From Dyella sp. GSA-30 (GTDB lineage Bacteria; Pseudomonadota; Gammaproteobacteria; Xanthomonadales; Rhodanobacteraceae): a stretch of 64,000 nt of DNA. The notes beneath the pieces are model-generated. The model was given only the letters and a program-made list of their open reading frames with translations. It searched no databases and was not told where the DNA came from. The position numbers were made by a program, and so were the translations under genes. Positions 44,048 to 52,131 of this stretch are shown here, in pieces; position 1 is the stretch's first letter, and the number at the start of each line of letters is the position of its first letter. Where the stretch lies: positions 535,524 through 599,523 of the forward strand of contig NZ_AP027042.1 of NCBI RefSeq assembly GCF_027924605.1, given 5' to 3'.

Positions 44048-44800
44048 TTACTTCACGCTCTGCGCGGCGTCTTCGATCACCTGGGCGACCGCTTCGGGCT
44101 GCGAGATATAGACGACATGGCTGGCCTTGATCTCGGTGACTTTCGAGCCCGCGCGCTTGTACATCCAGCGCTGCAGATCGGGGCTGAGTGCGCGGTCATC
44201 GGTGGTCACGACCGCCCAGGTCGGCTTGGTGTGCCAGGCGGCCACCTGCATCGTGGCGCCGAAGGCGGCGGCGGTTGCCGGCACCTGCGAAACGGCCATG
44301 AAGTTGGTGCGATTTGGCGTCAGGTCGCCGGCGAAGTCGGCGCCGAACTTGCTCTCGTCGAAGAACAGATGGCCATCGCGTGTTGCAACGACATCGTTGC
44401 TGGGCGCCGGCATCGACGCGACCAGCTGCGCCAGGCTCTCGCCCACGTCCGGCTGCACCGCAGCGACATAGACCAGGGCCTTGACCTTGTCGCGGTTACC
44501 GGCCTGGGTGATGACCGCACCGCCGTAGCTGTGGCCGACCAGGACCACCGGGCCATCCTGCTTGCGGATCTGTTCGCGGGTCTGCTCGATATCGTTGGCC
44601 AGGGTTTCGATACGCGGCTGCACGACGCTTACCGTGTAGCCCTTGTGCACCAGGATGTCGTGGACGACACGCCAACCGGAGCCGTCGACGAAGGCGCCAG
44701 GCACGATCACGATGTTCTTGACGCCGGTCGGTGCATCCGCGGCGACTGCCGTTCCGGTCAGTGCCATCATGGCGATGGCGAGGCTCAATAATTTACGCAT
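44048..44800 (-). CDS. Exported alpha/beta hydrolase inside the bufferin operon
   Basis: 250 residues. Signal peptide ~1-21 (LLSLAIAMMALTGTAVAAD). Catalytic elbow GHSYGGAV (Ser ~91), FVDGSGW oxyanion turn, acid in VVTTDDRAL and His in KASHVVYISQP. The group includes salicylate and pyrethroid esterases. Standard bufferin operons do not need a hydrolase, so it is an addition; its secretion with the two precursors suggests a shared stress condition rather than a maturation role. Confidence 0.88.
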   Translation of the reverse strand: MRKLLSLAIAMMALTGTAVAADAPTGVKNIVIVPGAFVDGSGWRVVHDILVHKGYTVSVVQPRIETLANDIEQTREQIRKQDGPVVLVGHSYGGAVITQAGNRDKVKALVYVAAVQPDVGESLAQLVASMPAPSNDVVATRDGHLFFDESKFGADFAGDLTPNRTNFMAVSQVPATAAAFGATMQVAAWHTKPTWAVVTTDDRALSPDLQRWMYKRAGSKVTEIKASHVVYISQPEAVAQVIEDAAQSVK

Positions 44801-44839
44801 GGTGTTTTACCTGCAGTGGTTGTGAATGGAAGACAGCGT

Positions 44840-45322
44840 TCAGCGATGGCCGCGCCAGGAGCGCAAGACGCGGTCGAGCGACCAATTGCCTCCTCCGCGC
44901 GCCACCAGCGGCAGCAACAAACCGGCCCAGCTCAGGTGCGTCGGCCACGCATCGGGATAGACGAAGATCTCGATGACCGTAGTCATGCCAAGCAGTGCGA
45001 GCGCCGATGTCCGGGTAAAAAGACCGAGCACCAGCAGCAGAGGAAACAGATGCTCTGCACCTGTCGCCAGGCGAGCCGCCCACTCGGACGGGATCAGCGG
45101 CAACGCGTATTCGGAAGCGAACAGGTCGTAGGTCGATGGCTTGATCGTCAGGATGCCTTCGACCTTGGTGCGCCCCGAGAGGAAGAACACCGAAGCGACG
45201 CCCCAGCGCGCGACCGCCAGCAGCAAGTCGTCCGACAAGATCCGCGACCGCCATATCGCCAGTGCCGAACCGGCATGGCGCCATGGCGACGAAGAGGTCG
45301 CCTGTTCGACCGTGGAAATCAC
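44840..45322 (-). CDS. bufD: DoxX-family membrane protein (BufD-type)
   Basis: 160 residues, four transmembrane helices, with [20 protein letters not shown] and [20 protein letters not shown] of the DoxX family. DoxX proteins commonly end bufferin operons (BufD), where a quinone-linked redox role is supposed. Its ATG overlaps the stop of the four-Cys precursor gene (45319-45322). Confidence 0.9.
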   Translation of the reverse strand: MISTVEQATSSSPWRHAGSALAIWRSRILSDDLLLAVARWGVASVFFLSGRTKVEGILTIKPSTYDLFASEYALPLIPSEWAARLATGAEHLFPLLLVLGLFTRTSALALLGMTTVIEIFVYPDAWPTHLSWAGLLLPLVARGGGNWSLDRVLRSWRGHR

Positions 45323-45594
45323 GACTTGGCCTCAAGCGAGCCGTAGCCCTTAGGCGTCTTGATCTGCGTGCAGGTGCCTTTCTCGACCAGCACCCAGGCG
45401 TTGCCCTGGTAGTCGGCCTTCGATGTACCGGCGCAACTGGTGCCCGCGCCGGCGGCGCAGTCGTTCTTGCCGGCTAGCGCGACGCCGTAGCACTTTTCCA
45501 TCGGCTTCTTGGCCTGGTCGGCATGCACGCCCGAAGCGAGTGTGGCCAGGCCCAGCGCGAAGGCGGCAGCAAGAGCGGAATGTGTGGCTTTCAT
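45319..45594 (-). CDS. bufA1: BufA1-type (DUF2282) bufferin precursor, four Cys
   Basis: 91 residues. Signal peptide ~1-25 ([19 protein letters not shown]). Core [17 protein letters not shown], then [16 protein letters not shown] and EKGTCTQI: Cys35, 46, 54 and 75, the DUF2282/BufA1 pattern. No second maturase lies beside it, so the single MNIO enzyme of this operon presumably modifies both precursors. Confidence 0.9.
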   Translation of the reverse strand: MKATHSALAAAFALGLATLASGVHADQAKKPMEKCYGVALAGKNDCAAGAGTSCAGTSKADYQGNAWVLVEKGTCTQIKTPKGYGSLEAKS

Positions 45595-45634
45595 GGATAA
45601 GTTCCTTGAGAAGTTGAGTGGCTGTGATCGGAGG

Positions 45635-46051
45635 TCAGATCAGGGTGATCGCGACATCGATGTTTCCGCGCGTCGCCTTGGAGTAAGGGCAGGTCTGATG
45701 AGCCGCTTCGATCAGGCTCTGCGCGACGCTGCGCTCGATGCCCGGCAGGCTCACGTTGAGACGGGCCTGGATGAAATAACCGCCTTCGCCGGTGCCCAGA
45801 TCCACTTCGGTCGCCACCGCCACATCGGCGGGCAAGCGGACATTGAGCGTGCGTGCGGCATGGCCCATGGCACCGATAAAGCAGGCCGACCAGCCGGCTG
45901 CCAGCAGTTGTTCCGGGTTGGTGCCCGTGCCGGCGGAGCCGGGGGTGGACAGCTTGATGTCGAGGCGGTTGTCGGAGCTGCGCGACTCGCCTTCGCGGCC
46001 GCCGGTGGTATAGGTGCGGCCGGTATAGAGAACGGTATCGATCTTGCTCAT
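45635..46051 (-). CDS. ohr: Organic hydroperoxide resistance protein (Ohr/OsmC)
   Basis: 138 residues from the ATG at 46051 ([21 protein letters not shown]). The thiol peroxidase pair is Cys57 ([12 protein letters not shown]) and Cys121 ([17 protein letters not shown]), with the catalytic Arg and Glu in the usual places. It reduces lipid and organic peroxides in a lipoyl-dependent way. It heads the seven-gene transcript with the bufferin genes, which is unusual; no ohrR gene is adjacent. Confidence 0.95.
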   Translation of the reverse strand: MSKIDTVLYTGRTYTTGGREGESRSSDNRLDIKLSTPGSAGTGTNPEQLLAAGWSACFIGAMGHAARTLNVRLPADVAVATEVDLGTGEGGYFIQARLNVSLPGIERSVAQSLIEAAHQTCPYSKATRGNIDVAITLI

Positions 46052-46183
46052 GGTTCGGTTTCCTGTGCGTAGAAGGGATGGGCTGATGGCCAGCCGGTGT
46101 GCATAGGAGACGATCCGCACGTATCGTCGATGTGTCCCGCCAGGCGCCCAAGCGCATCGAAATGTGTCGCGGCGACCGCCCGA

Positions 46184-46197
46184 TACATTTCGGTACA
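46184..46197. promoter_or_regulatory. RstA-box-like site 1
   Basis: TACATTTCGGTACA differs from the E. coli RstA consensus TACATNTNGTTACA, as I recall it, at one position. On the other strand it is a pair of TGTA elements 10 bp apart, the spacing used by OmpR-family regulators. Confidence 0.55.
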
Positions 46198-46239
46198 AAT
46201 CGGCCGTGCCGGCCCCTCGACCGGGCCCAGCCTCCTCTG

Positions 46240-46253
46240 TACATAGAGATACA
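46240..46253. promoter_or_regulatory. RstA-box-like site 2
   Basis: TACATAGAGATACA, two differences from the same consensus. Flanking bases are shared with site 1 (followed by AATCG in both), and the two starts are 56 bp apart. Confidence 0.5.
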
Positions 46254-46351
46254 AATCGCCGGTATCGCGGACACGTTCGGGACAAGCCGGGCTCGTTCAA
46301 TAGGCACATCCGGGCGCAGCGCGCCCCTTGCCTTTTGCAGAGATCCACGCC

Positions 46352-46894
46352 ATGACCTTTCTACGTCCCACCATCACCTTGATCGCCATAGGCATGGCGC
46401 TTGTCGCCGCCTGGCCCGGCCGCTGGGCGACCGCCGGCGCCGGGGATTCCCAGACTGTTGCCATCGCGCCCGAACTTGCAGGCGCCGAAGCCTGGCTCAA
46501 CTCGCCGCCGTTATCGTCGGGTGAGCTCCGCGGCAAGGTGGTGCTGGTCGAGTTCTGGAGCCGTGAATGCATCAATTGCGTGCACACGCTGCCGCACACC
46601 AGAGCGCTCTATGACACGTTCGGCAAGGACGGGCTGGTTATCGTCGGCGTCCATACGCCCGAGTACGAAGAGGAGCGCGATCCCGATGGCGTAAAAGCGG
46701 CCATGCGCGAATTCGACATCCATTGGCCGATCGTCATCGACAACGACTACCGCATCTGGAAGGCCTTCGGCAATCGTTTCTGGCCGGCGCTCTATCTGAT
46801 CGATCGCGACGGGCGCATTGTCTATCGCCACTACGGCGAGGGAAACTACGACACTACCGAGCAACGCGTCCGCCAGCTTCTCGCCAAGCACTGA
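46352..46894 (+). CDS. Thioredoxin-like (TlpA/DipZ-type) exported protein
   Basis: 180 residues from the ATG at 46352. N-terminal hydrophobic signal or anchor (~6-30). Thioredoxin fold ~40-180 with the redox pair in WSRECINCVHTLPHTRALY (Cys73, Cys76), then FDIHWPIVIDNDYRIWKAFG and FWPALYLIDRDGRIVYRHYG, as in DipZ/thiol peroxidase-like redoxins. Probably a periplasmic thiol-disulfide protein. First gene of the transcript with the response regulator and kinase. Confidence 0.9.
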   Translation: MTFLRPTITLIAIGMALVAAWPGRWATAGAGDSQTVAIAPELAGAEAWLNSPPLSSGELRGKVVLVEFWSRECINCVHTLPHTRALYDTFGKDGLVIVGVHTPEYEEERDPDGVKAAMREFDIHWPIVIDNDYRIWKAFGNRFWPALYLIDRDGRIVYRHYGEGNYDTTEQRVRQLLAKH

Positions 46895-46935
46895 CCCGTT
46901 CCATACGCATCCCTATCAGCCACTGGAGACACGCC

Positions 46936-47676
46936 ATGGAGCACATCGACCATATTCTGGTTGTCGATGACGATCACGGCATCCGTACGGGTGTGGTGGA
47001 TTACCTGCGCAAGAATGGTCTGCGCGCCACTGCGGCCGTCGATGGCCGCGATATGTGGGCGCAGCTGGAAGCATCCGCATTCGACCTGATCGTGCTGGAC
47101 ATCATGATGCCCGGCGACGACGGCCTGGTGCTGTGCCGCAACCTGCGCAGCGGCAAGCATCGTGCGCTGCCCATCCTGCTGCTCACCGCGCGCGACGACG
47201 AAACCGACCGCATCATCGGCCTGGAAATGGGCGCGGACGATTATCTGGTCAAGCCCTTTTCGCCGCGCGAACTGCTGGCGCGGATCAAGGCCGTCATACG
47301 CCGCACGCGCATGCTTCCGCCGAACCTGCGCATCACCGAAACCAGCGATACGATTTCGTTCGGGCGCTGGCGGCTGGATACCACCGCACGACATCTGCTC
47401 GACGAAAACGGGACGATCGTGTCCCTCAGCGGGGCCGAATTTCGGCTGTTGCGCGTGTTCCTCGATCACCCGCAGCGCGTATTGTCCCGCGACCAGCTGC
47501 TCAACCTTACTCAGGGGCGGGATGCGGAGCTCTTCGACCGCTCCATCGACCTATTGGTGAGCCGCCTGCGCCAGCGCCTGCTCGATGACAGCAGGGACCA
47601 GTCCTATATCAAGACCGTGCGCAGCGAAGGCTATGTGTTCAGCATGCCGATCGTCGTGCATGGGGAGAACCCATGA
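46936..47676 (+). CDS. OmpR-family response regulator (RstA-like)
   Basis: 246 residues. Receiver domain ~5-120 with VVDDD, phospho-acceptor Asp55 (LIVLDIMMPG), TA at ~85 and KPF; winged-helix DNA-binding domain ~140-240 (LSGAEFRLLRVFLDHPQRVLSRDQLLN, DRSIDLLVSRLRQRL, YIKTVRSEGYVF). The boxes in the region upstream of this transcript match the RstA-type motif, which suggests autoregulation and control of the divergent bufferin operon. The stop overlaps the kinase start by 4 bp. Confidence 0.95.
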   Translation: MEHIDHILVVDDDHGIRTGVVDYLRKNGLRATAAVDGRDMWAQLEASAFDLIVLDIMMPGDDGLVLCRNLRSGKHRALPILLLTARDDETDRIIGLEMGADDYLVKPFSPRELLARIKAVIRRTRMLPPNLRITETSDTISFGRWRLDTTARHLLDENGTIVSLSGAEFRLLRVFLDHPQRVLSRDQLLNLTQGRDAELFDRSIDLLVSRLRQRLLDDSRDQSYIKTVRSEGYVFSMPIVVHGENP

Positions 47677-48992
47677 ACCAGGAAGCACAACCGGTGACAC
47701 GGCGCTGGCTGCCCGCCAGCATGGCGTCGCGCCTGTATCTGATCATTTTCGCGGGCCTGATGCTGGCGCACGGATTGTCGTTCGGTTTGTTGTTCATGGA
47801 GCGCTATCAGAGTTCGACCGCGGTCATGTTCAACACACTAGAACACGACGTCGGCACCTCGATCGCAATACTCGACCGCCTGCCTGCCGCCGAACGCCCT
47901 GCGTGGCTTCACCGCATCGAGCGGGACAACTATCACTACATCCTCGGCAACGGCCAGCCGGGCAATCCAACGCTGTCCAGCCGCGCACGCACCGTCGTGC
48001 AGTTGATCGCCAAGGAAGTCGGCCCCGGCTATCAGGTGCATGCCCAAACCGTATCGCTCAAGCCGGAACGCTACCAAGTGCATTTCACCCTGCATGATGG
48101 CTCGCCGCTGACGCTCGAGATCACGCCGCGCATGGTGCCTGTAGCGAGCTGGTTACCGTTCGTCTTTGTCCTGCAGATAGCGTTGCTGTTGCTATGCACC
48201 TGGTTCGCGGTGCGATTGGCCACTCGCCCGCTCACCCGCATGGCCCAGGCGGTGGAAGCGATGACGCCGACCGCCGATGGCCCGCGCATGAGCCAGGACG
48301 GTCCCACTGAAGTGGCCCACGCGGCGGTCGCCTTCAATGCCATGCAGGACCGGATCCGTCGTCACCTGAAAGAGCGGTTGCATATCCTTGCATCCATCTC
48401 GCACGACCTGCAGACCCCCATCACGCGCATGCGCCTGCGCGCCGAGGCCCTGGACGAGAGCAGCGAGCAGGAAAAGATTCTTGATGACCTGCGCCAGATG
48501 GAGCATATGGTCCGCGAAGGTGTCGCTTACGCACGCAGCGCACACGGCGGGTCGGAAGCTCCCGTACGCATCGACGCGGCCGCCTTCCTGGAAAGCATGG
48601 TCTTCGACTACCAGGACGTCGGCCAACCCGTGACCCTGACCGACAACGTCGGCGGCACCGCCACGGTACGGGCGCAAGCGTTGCGGCGCGTGCTCGGCAA
48701 CCTGATCGACAATGCGATCAAATACGGCGGAAGCGCCGAGGTCGGCATGCAGCGGGGCACGGACGAGAAGTTGCTGATCACCGTATCGGACCGTGGGCCC
48801 GGCATTCCTGATGACGAGCTGGAGCAAGTGCTGCAGCCGTTCTATCGGCTGGAGGCATCCCGTAATCGCGATACGGGCGGCACCGGCCTTGGTCTTGCGA
48901 TCGCATCACAACTGATGACGTCGATCGGTGGCAGCTTGCAGCTGTCCAGTCGCGATGGCGGTGGACTTGTGGCGACGATAGAGCTGCCGTAA
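47673..48992 (+). CDS. Membrane histidine kinase (RstB-like)
   Basis: 439 residues. Two transmembrane helices (~20-42 and ~160-182) bracket a ~115-residue periplasmic sensor; HAMP ~183-235; H-box SISHDLQTPITRMR with His244; ATPase domain ~330-439 (NLIDNAIKYGG, VSDRGPGIPDDEL, GTGLGLAIASQL). Length and layout fit RstB/EnvZ-type kinases. Translationally coupled to its response regulator. The signal is unknown; genomic context points to metal or oxidant stress. Confidence 0.95.
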   Translation: MNQEAQPVTRRWLPASMASRLYLIIFAGLMLAHGLSFGLLFMERYQSSTAVMFNTLEHDVGTSIAILDRLPAAERPAWLHRIERDNYHYILGNGQPGNPTLSSRARTVVQLIAKEVGPGYQVHAQTVSLKPERYQVHFTLHDGSPLTLEITPRMVPVASWLPFVFVLQIALLLLCTWFAVRLATRPLTRMAQAVEAMTPTADGPRMSQDGPTEVAHAAVAFNAMQDRIRRHLKERLHILASISHDLQTPITRMRLRAEALDESSEQEKILDDLRQMEHMVREGVAYARSAHGGSEAPVRIDAAAFLESMVFDYQDVGQPVTLTDNVGGTATVRAQALRRVLGNLIDNAIKYGGSAEVGMQRGTDEKLLITVSDRGPGIPDDELEQVLQPFYRLEASRNRDTGGTGLGLAIASQLMTSIGGSLQLSSRDGGGLVATIELP

Positions 48993-49013
48993 CTGGAAAG
49001 AACCTCAACCTTC

Positions 49014-49154
49014 CCTATCCGTCATCCCGGCGCAGGCCGGGACCCAGTGACTTTGAAGTCGGTTATCGCAAAAGTCATCAAGAATGGTCGCTCTGCTGCG
49101 AGAACCGGAAACCGAAGCCACTGGGTCCCGGCCTACGCCGGGATGACGAGTAGG
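49014..49154. repeat. Long REP-like inverted repeat, family A copy 4
   Basis: Outer arms CCTATCCGTCATCCCGGCGC and complement, inner arms ACCCAGTGACTT-like/AAGCCACTGGGT. Same build as copy 2. A partial family B element (CTGAAGTCGCCTCTACAG, near 49172) follows. Between convergent kinase and MFS genes. Confidence 0.85.
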
Positions 49155-49212
49155 AGGTTATTCGGACCTCTCTGAAGTCGCCTCTACAGACGACTTGATC
49201 CGCACCGCAGCA

Positions 49213-50655
49213 TCACTTGGCCCGATGCCCACTCAACTCATGCCCCGCATCATGCGCGAACGCGAGATGCCAACGCGTCGAGCTGAGCGATATCAAGGTC
49301 ACCACCAGGAACGCAATGGAGAAATCCATCAGCTGCGGCTGGGTGTGGCCACCGACGACCATGGTGGACTTCAACAACAGCGAACCGGTGCATACGCCAA
49401 CCGACAGCATCAACTGCTGCAACGTGGTGTAAAAGCTATTGGCGGCACTGACGCGCGACGTAGGCACAGCCTCGTACGCAATGGTGTTATAGGCGGCGAA
49501 CTGGAACGACATGAACGCGCCGCAACAGAACAGCAAGGCGAACATGATGGCGGACGGCCAGTCGGGGCGGAAGAAAGCGCACACCGCGTAGCCCAGGCTG
49601 GAGAGCACGCCATTGAAGATCATGCCATTGCGAAAACCGACGCGTCGCAGCAGTCGCGGCGTAAAACTGCGAGTGACGATGGCGCCGAGCGTCGTGGCCA
49701 GAATCAATTGACCGCTGCGCACGGCGGACCATCCGAAGCCGATCTGAAACATCAGCGGCAGCAGAAACGGTTGCGCGCCTTGCGTTACGCGCATCAACGA
49801 ACCGCCAATGACCGATAGCCGAAACGAATCGATCTTGAGCAGAGACAGATCGAGCAGCGGATTGGGCCGGCGCTTCGCATGCCACACATAAGCGATGCAT
49901 GCGCAAAGACCAATGGCCAGCAACGTGAGCGCCTCCGGCAGTGCCGCGTTCTGGCCGATGGATTCAAAACCGAACAGCAGGCAACCAAGGCCGACACCGC
50001 ATAGCACGAAGCCCAGCAGGTCGAAACGCGAAGCGGTCGTTTCGCTGCTGATATCCGGTATCAGCTTGCGCACCAGCACGAAGCCGAGCACACCGATCGG
50101 CACGTTGATGTAGAAGATCCAGCGCCAGTCGAGATAGGTGACGATAAATCCGCCCAACGGCGGGCCGATCAGCGGCCCCAGAAACGCAGGAACCAGTGTC
50201 CAGGACATCGCCGAAACAAGATTGCGGCGCTCCACCGTACGCAACAGGATCAACCGCCCGATCGGCGCCATCATCGCCCCGCCGGCACCCTGCACCACGC
50301 GCGCCGCGACCATCATGGGCAGGCTGGTGGTCCAAGCGCAGAGGATCGAGCCGGCGACAAACACGCCGATGGCCGTGCTGAAGACGCGGCGCGCGCCAAA
50401 GCGATCGGCCATCGCCCCGCTCGCCGGAATAAAGATGGCCAGCATCAGCAGATAGCAAGTGATGACCACGCTCATCGCCGGCGCGGTGACACCGAAGTCA
50501 TACGCCATCGTGGGCAATGCCGTGGCCAGCACGGTAGCATCCAGTTGCTCCATGAAGATGGAGCAGGCCACGATCAGGGAAATCACGCGATAATCGGTGC
50601 TCGCCGGCGCGGCAGGCGCGTCTTTCGCAGCGACGTCCTCGCCCGGCAAGTTCAT
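49213..50655 (-). CDS. DHA2-type MFS efflux pump (14 helices)
   Basis: 480 residues with about 14 hydrophobic segments. DHA2 signature: LDATVLATALPTMAYDFG in TM1, GAMADRFGARRVF after TM2, ARVVQGAGGAMMAPIGRLILLRTVERR and GPLIGPPLGGFIVTYLDWRWIFYINVPIG. It is likely a drug/proton antiporter of the EmrB/QacA kind; no membrane-fusion partner (EmrA) is adjacent. Its own regulator is not evident. Confidence 0.92.
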   Translation of the reverse strand: MNLPGEDVAAKDAPAAPASTDYRVISLIVACSIFMEQLDATVLATALPTMAYDFGVTAPAMSVVITCYLLMLAIFIPASGAMADRFGARRVFSTAIGVFVAGSILCAWTTSLPMMVAARVVQGAGGAMMAPIGRLILLRTVERRNLVSAMSWTLVPAFLGPLIGPPLGGFIVTYLDWRWIFYINVPIGVLGFVLVRKLIPDISSETTASRFDLLGFVLCGVGLGCLLFGFESIGQNAALPEALTLLAIGLCACIAYVWHAKRRPNPLLDLSLLKIDSFRLSVIGGSLMRVTQGAQPFLLPLMFQIGFGWSAVRSGQLILATTLGAIVTRSFTPRLLRRVGFRNGMIFNGVLSSLGYAVCAFFRPDWPSAIMFALLFCCGAFMSFQFAAYNTIAYEAVPTSRVSAANSFYTTLQQLMLSVGVCTGSLLLKSTMVVGGHTQPQLMDFSIAFLVVTLISLSSTRWHLAFAHDAGHELSGHRAK

Positions 50656-50857
50656 ACGACGATCCTGGCCGATCCTGGCAACAACGGGTGGGGTTCGACT
50701 TTCACTGGGAAGGCTGGGGACTAAAGTGGAGCGCAGGATGCCAAGGATAAGCCAAGCCGGGCCGGTTATCTCTCAAACCATCAAATTGCGCGGGTCGCCG
50801 ACGTTCATTGGGCGGACATCCGCCACCCGCGACACTCGGCCGGTTTTAATCACGGGA

Positions 50858-52030
50858 ATGGCCGTGCCATCCGTCAATGTGTATCAACGCCCTGTTCGCG
50901 CAATCACCTGGCTACGACGGCTGCTAGCCGCCATGGTGCTCGCGGCCTGTCTGGGCCCGCTGCTTGCTCACGCTCGCACCAGCAAGGTACGTGAGCCTGC
51001 CCTGCCGCCTGGGGACATGCCCGCGAACCAGCTGTCGATGGCGGTAAAGAACGACCGCTTGACGCTTGCCGTGGCCAAGGCCACCCAGGTCTATCTCTAC
51101 GGCGTGATCGACGCGGATGCACCCCAGCGTTTCGATGCCTGGGTCAAGGCCGGGAAGATTCCGACCGGGTCCGACGTCTATCTCGATGCGTCGGGCGAAG
51201 ACATGGGTGCGGGCTTTGCGCTTGGGCGGCTGTTTCGATCCAGCGGCATGGTTACCCATGTCGGCACGTTGCGGCGCCCGGGCGAGCCGCCTAAGGCTGC
51301 GCTTTGCACGGATGCGTGCGCCTATGCGTATCTGGGCGGCTTGTACCGCTGGTCGGCGTCCGGCATGGATCGGATCGGCGTGCACCAGTCGCATGTACCG
51401 GCGATCAGAAAGAACGAGGCCGGCAGAAGCCAGGCGGCAGACGAAGCCGCCGCGTACCTGAAATCGATGGATGCCAACCCCTGGGCGTTCTATCGCGCAC
51501 CGACCCCGCCCAGGACCGACATGGTGTGGTTCGACGCAGATCAACTGCTCGGCTGGGGCCTGTCCAATAACGGCCGCCAGCCGCTCATTGCCAGCTACCA
51601 GCCCGCAACCGTGCCGGCCACACTGACGTTCTCGCAGATCGTGCGCGGCGGTGACAACAAGGTCACCCTGGTCTGTGCGCCCGAGGGCGTGACGCTCACC
51701 GCGTACTACACAGTAGGCCGTGAACGGGCGCGGCAACTGGTGGCACGCGAAAGCCGGGCGTATTTCGAGATCAACGAGCAGGAAGTCATGCCGCAGCAAG
51801 GCGGGCGTGCCCGCGCGGTCGACGATGCCATCGTGCTCAGCCGTCCGTTGTCGATGGAACAATTGACAAGCTTTCTCGCCACCTACTCCATGGGTGCGTG
51901 GATCAAGGACAAGAGCGGCGTAGTGCGTTACGGCTTTACGATGGGGCCGGCGCGAGTCAAGGACAGCTATGCGAGCTATTTCGCCGATTGTCAGAAGATT
52001 GTGCAGCGGTCGGGTGCACACGCGCCTTAA
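50858..52030 (+). CDS. Exported ClpP-like protein (COG3904-like), active site altered
   Basis: 390 residues from the ATG at 50858 (MAVPSVNVYQRPVRAITWL); the upstream open part overlaps the MFS gene and its promoter region. A signal sequence lies at ~18-40 (LLAAMVLAACLGPLLAHA). Residues ~75-165 resemble periplasmic ClpP/SppA-like proteins: VYLDASGEDMGAGFALGRLF is the oxyanion helix and CTDACAYAYLGGLY the nucleophile segment, with Asp152 where Ser is expected. The C-terminal ~200 residues are not recognised. Probably a binding protein of unknown role. Confidence 0.65.
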   Translation: MAVPSVNVYQRPVRAITWLRRLLAAMVLAACLGPLLAHARTSKVREPALPPGDMPANQLSMAVKNDRLTLAVAKATQVYLYGVIDADAPQRFDAWVKAGKIPTGSDVYLDASGEDMGAGFALGRLFRSSGMVTHVGTLRRPGEPPKAALCTDACAYAYLGGLYRWSASGMDRIGVHQSHVPAIRKNEAGRSQAADEAAAYLKSMDANPWAFYRAPTPPRTDMVWFDADQLLGWGLSNNGRQPLIASYQPATVPATLTFSQIVRGGDNKVTLVCAPEGVTLTAYYTVGRERARQLVARESRAYFEINEQEVMPQQGGRARAVDDAIVLSRPLSMEQLTSFLATYSMGAWIKDKSGVVRYGFTMGPARVKDSYASYFADCQKIVQRSGAHAP

Positions 52031-52063
52031 CGCGGCTGATGGGATCAAAAAGAGCCTCATTCT

Positions 52064-52107
52064 TTCCTAGTCGTCATCCCGGCGCAGGCCGGGATGACGA
52101 CTAGGAA
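52064..52107. repeat. REP-like hairpin, family A copy 5
   Basis: Perfect 20-bp arms (TTCCTAGTCGTCATCCCGGC and complement) around the loop GCAG, then a partial family B element (CTGAAGTCGCTACA). Between convergent genes. Confidence 0.88.
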
Positions 52108-52131
52108 GGTTTTCCAGATTCCCTGAAGTCG

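Larger units (their letters stand above)
46052..46351. other. 300-bp divergent regulatory region
   Basis: Separates the ohr-bufferin operon from the thioredoxin-like/two-component operon. No gene-like frame is convincing. It contains two RstA-box-like sites (separate entries) and several copies of ATGTGTC near 46130 and 46163. The promoters themselves cannot be placed with confidence. Confidence 0.5.
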
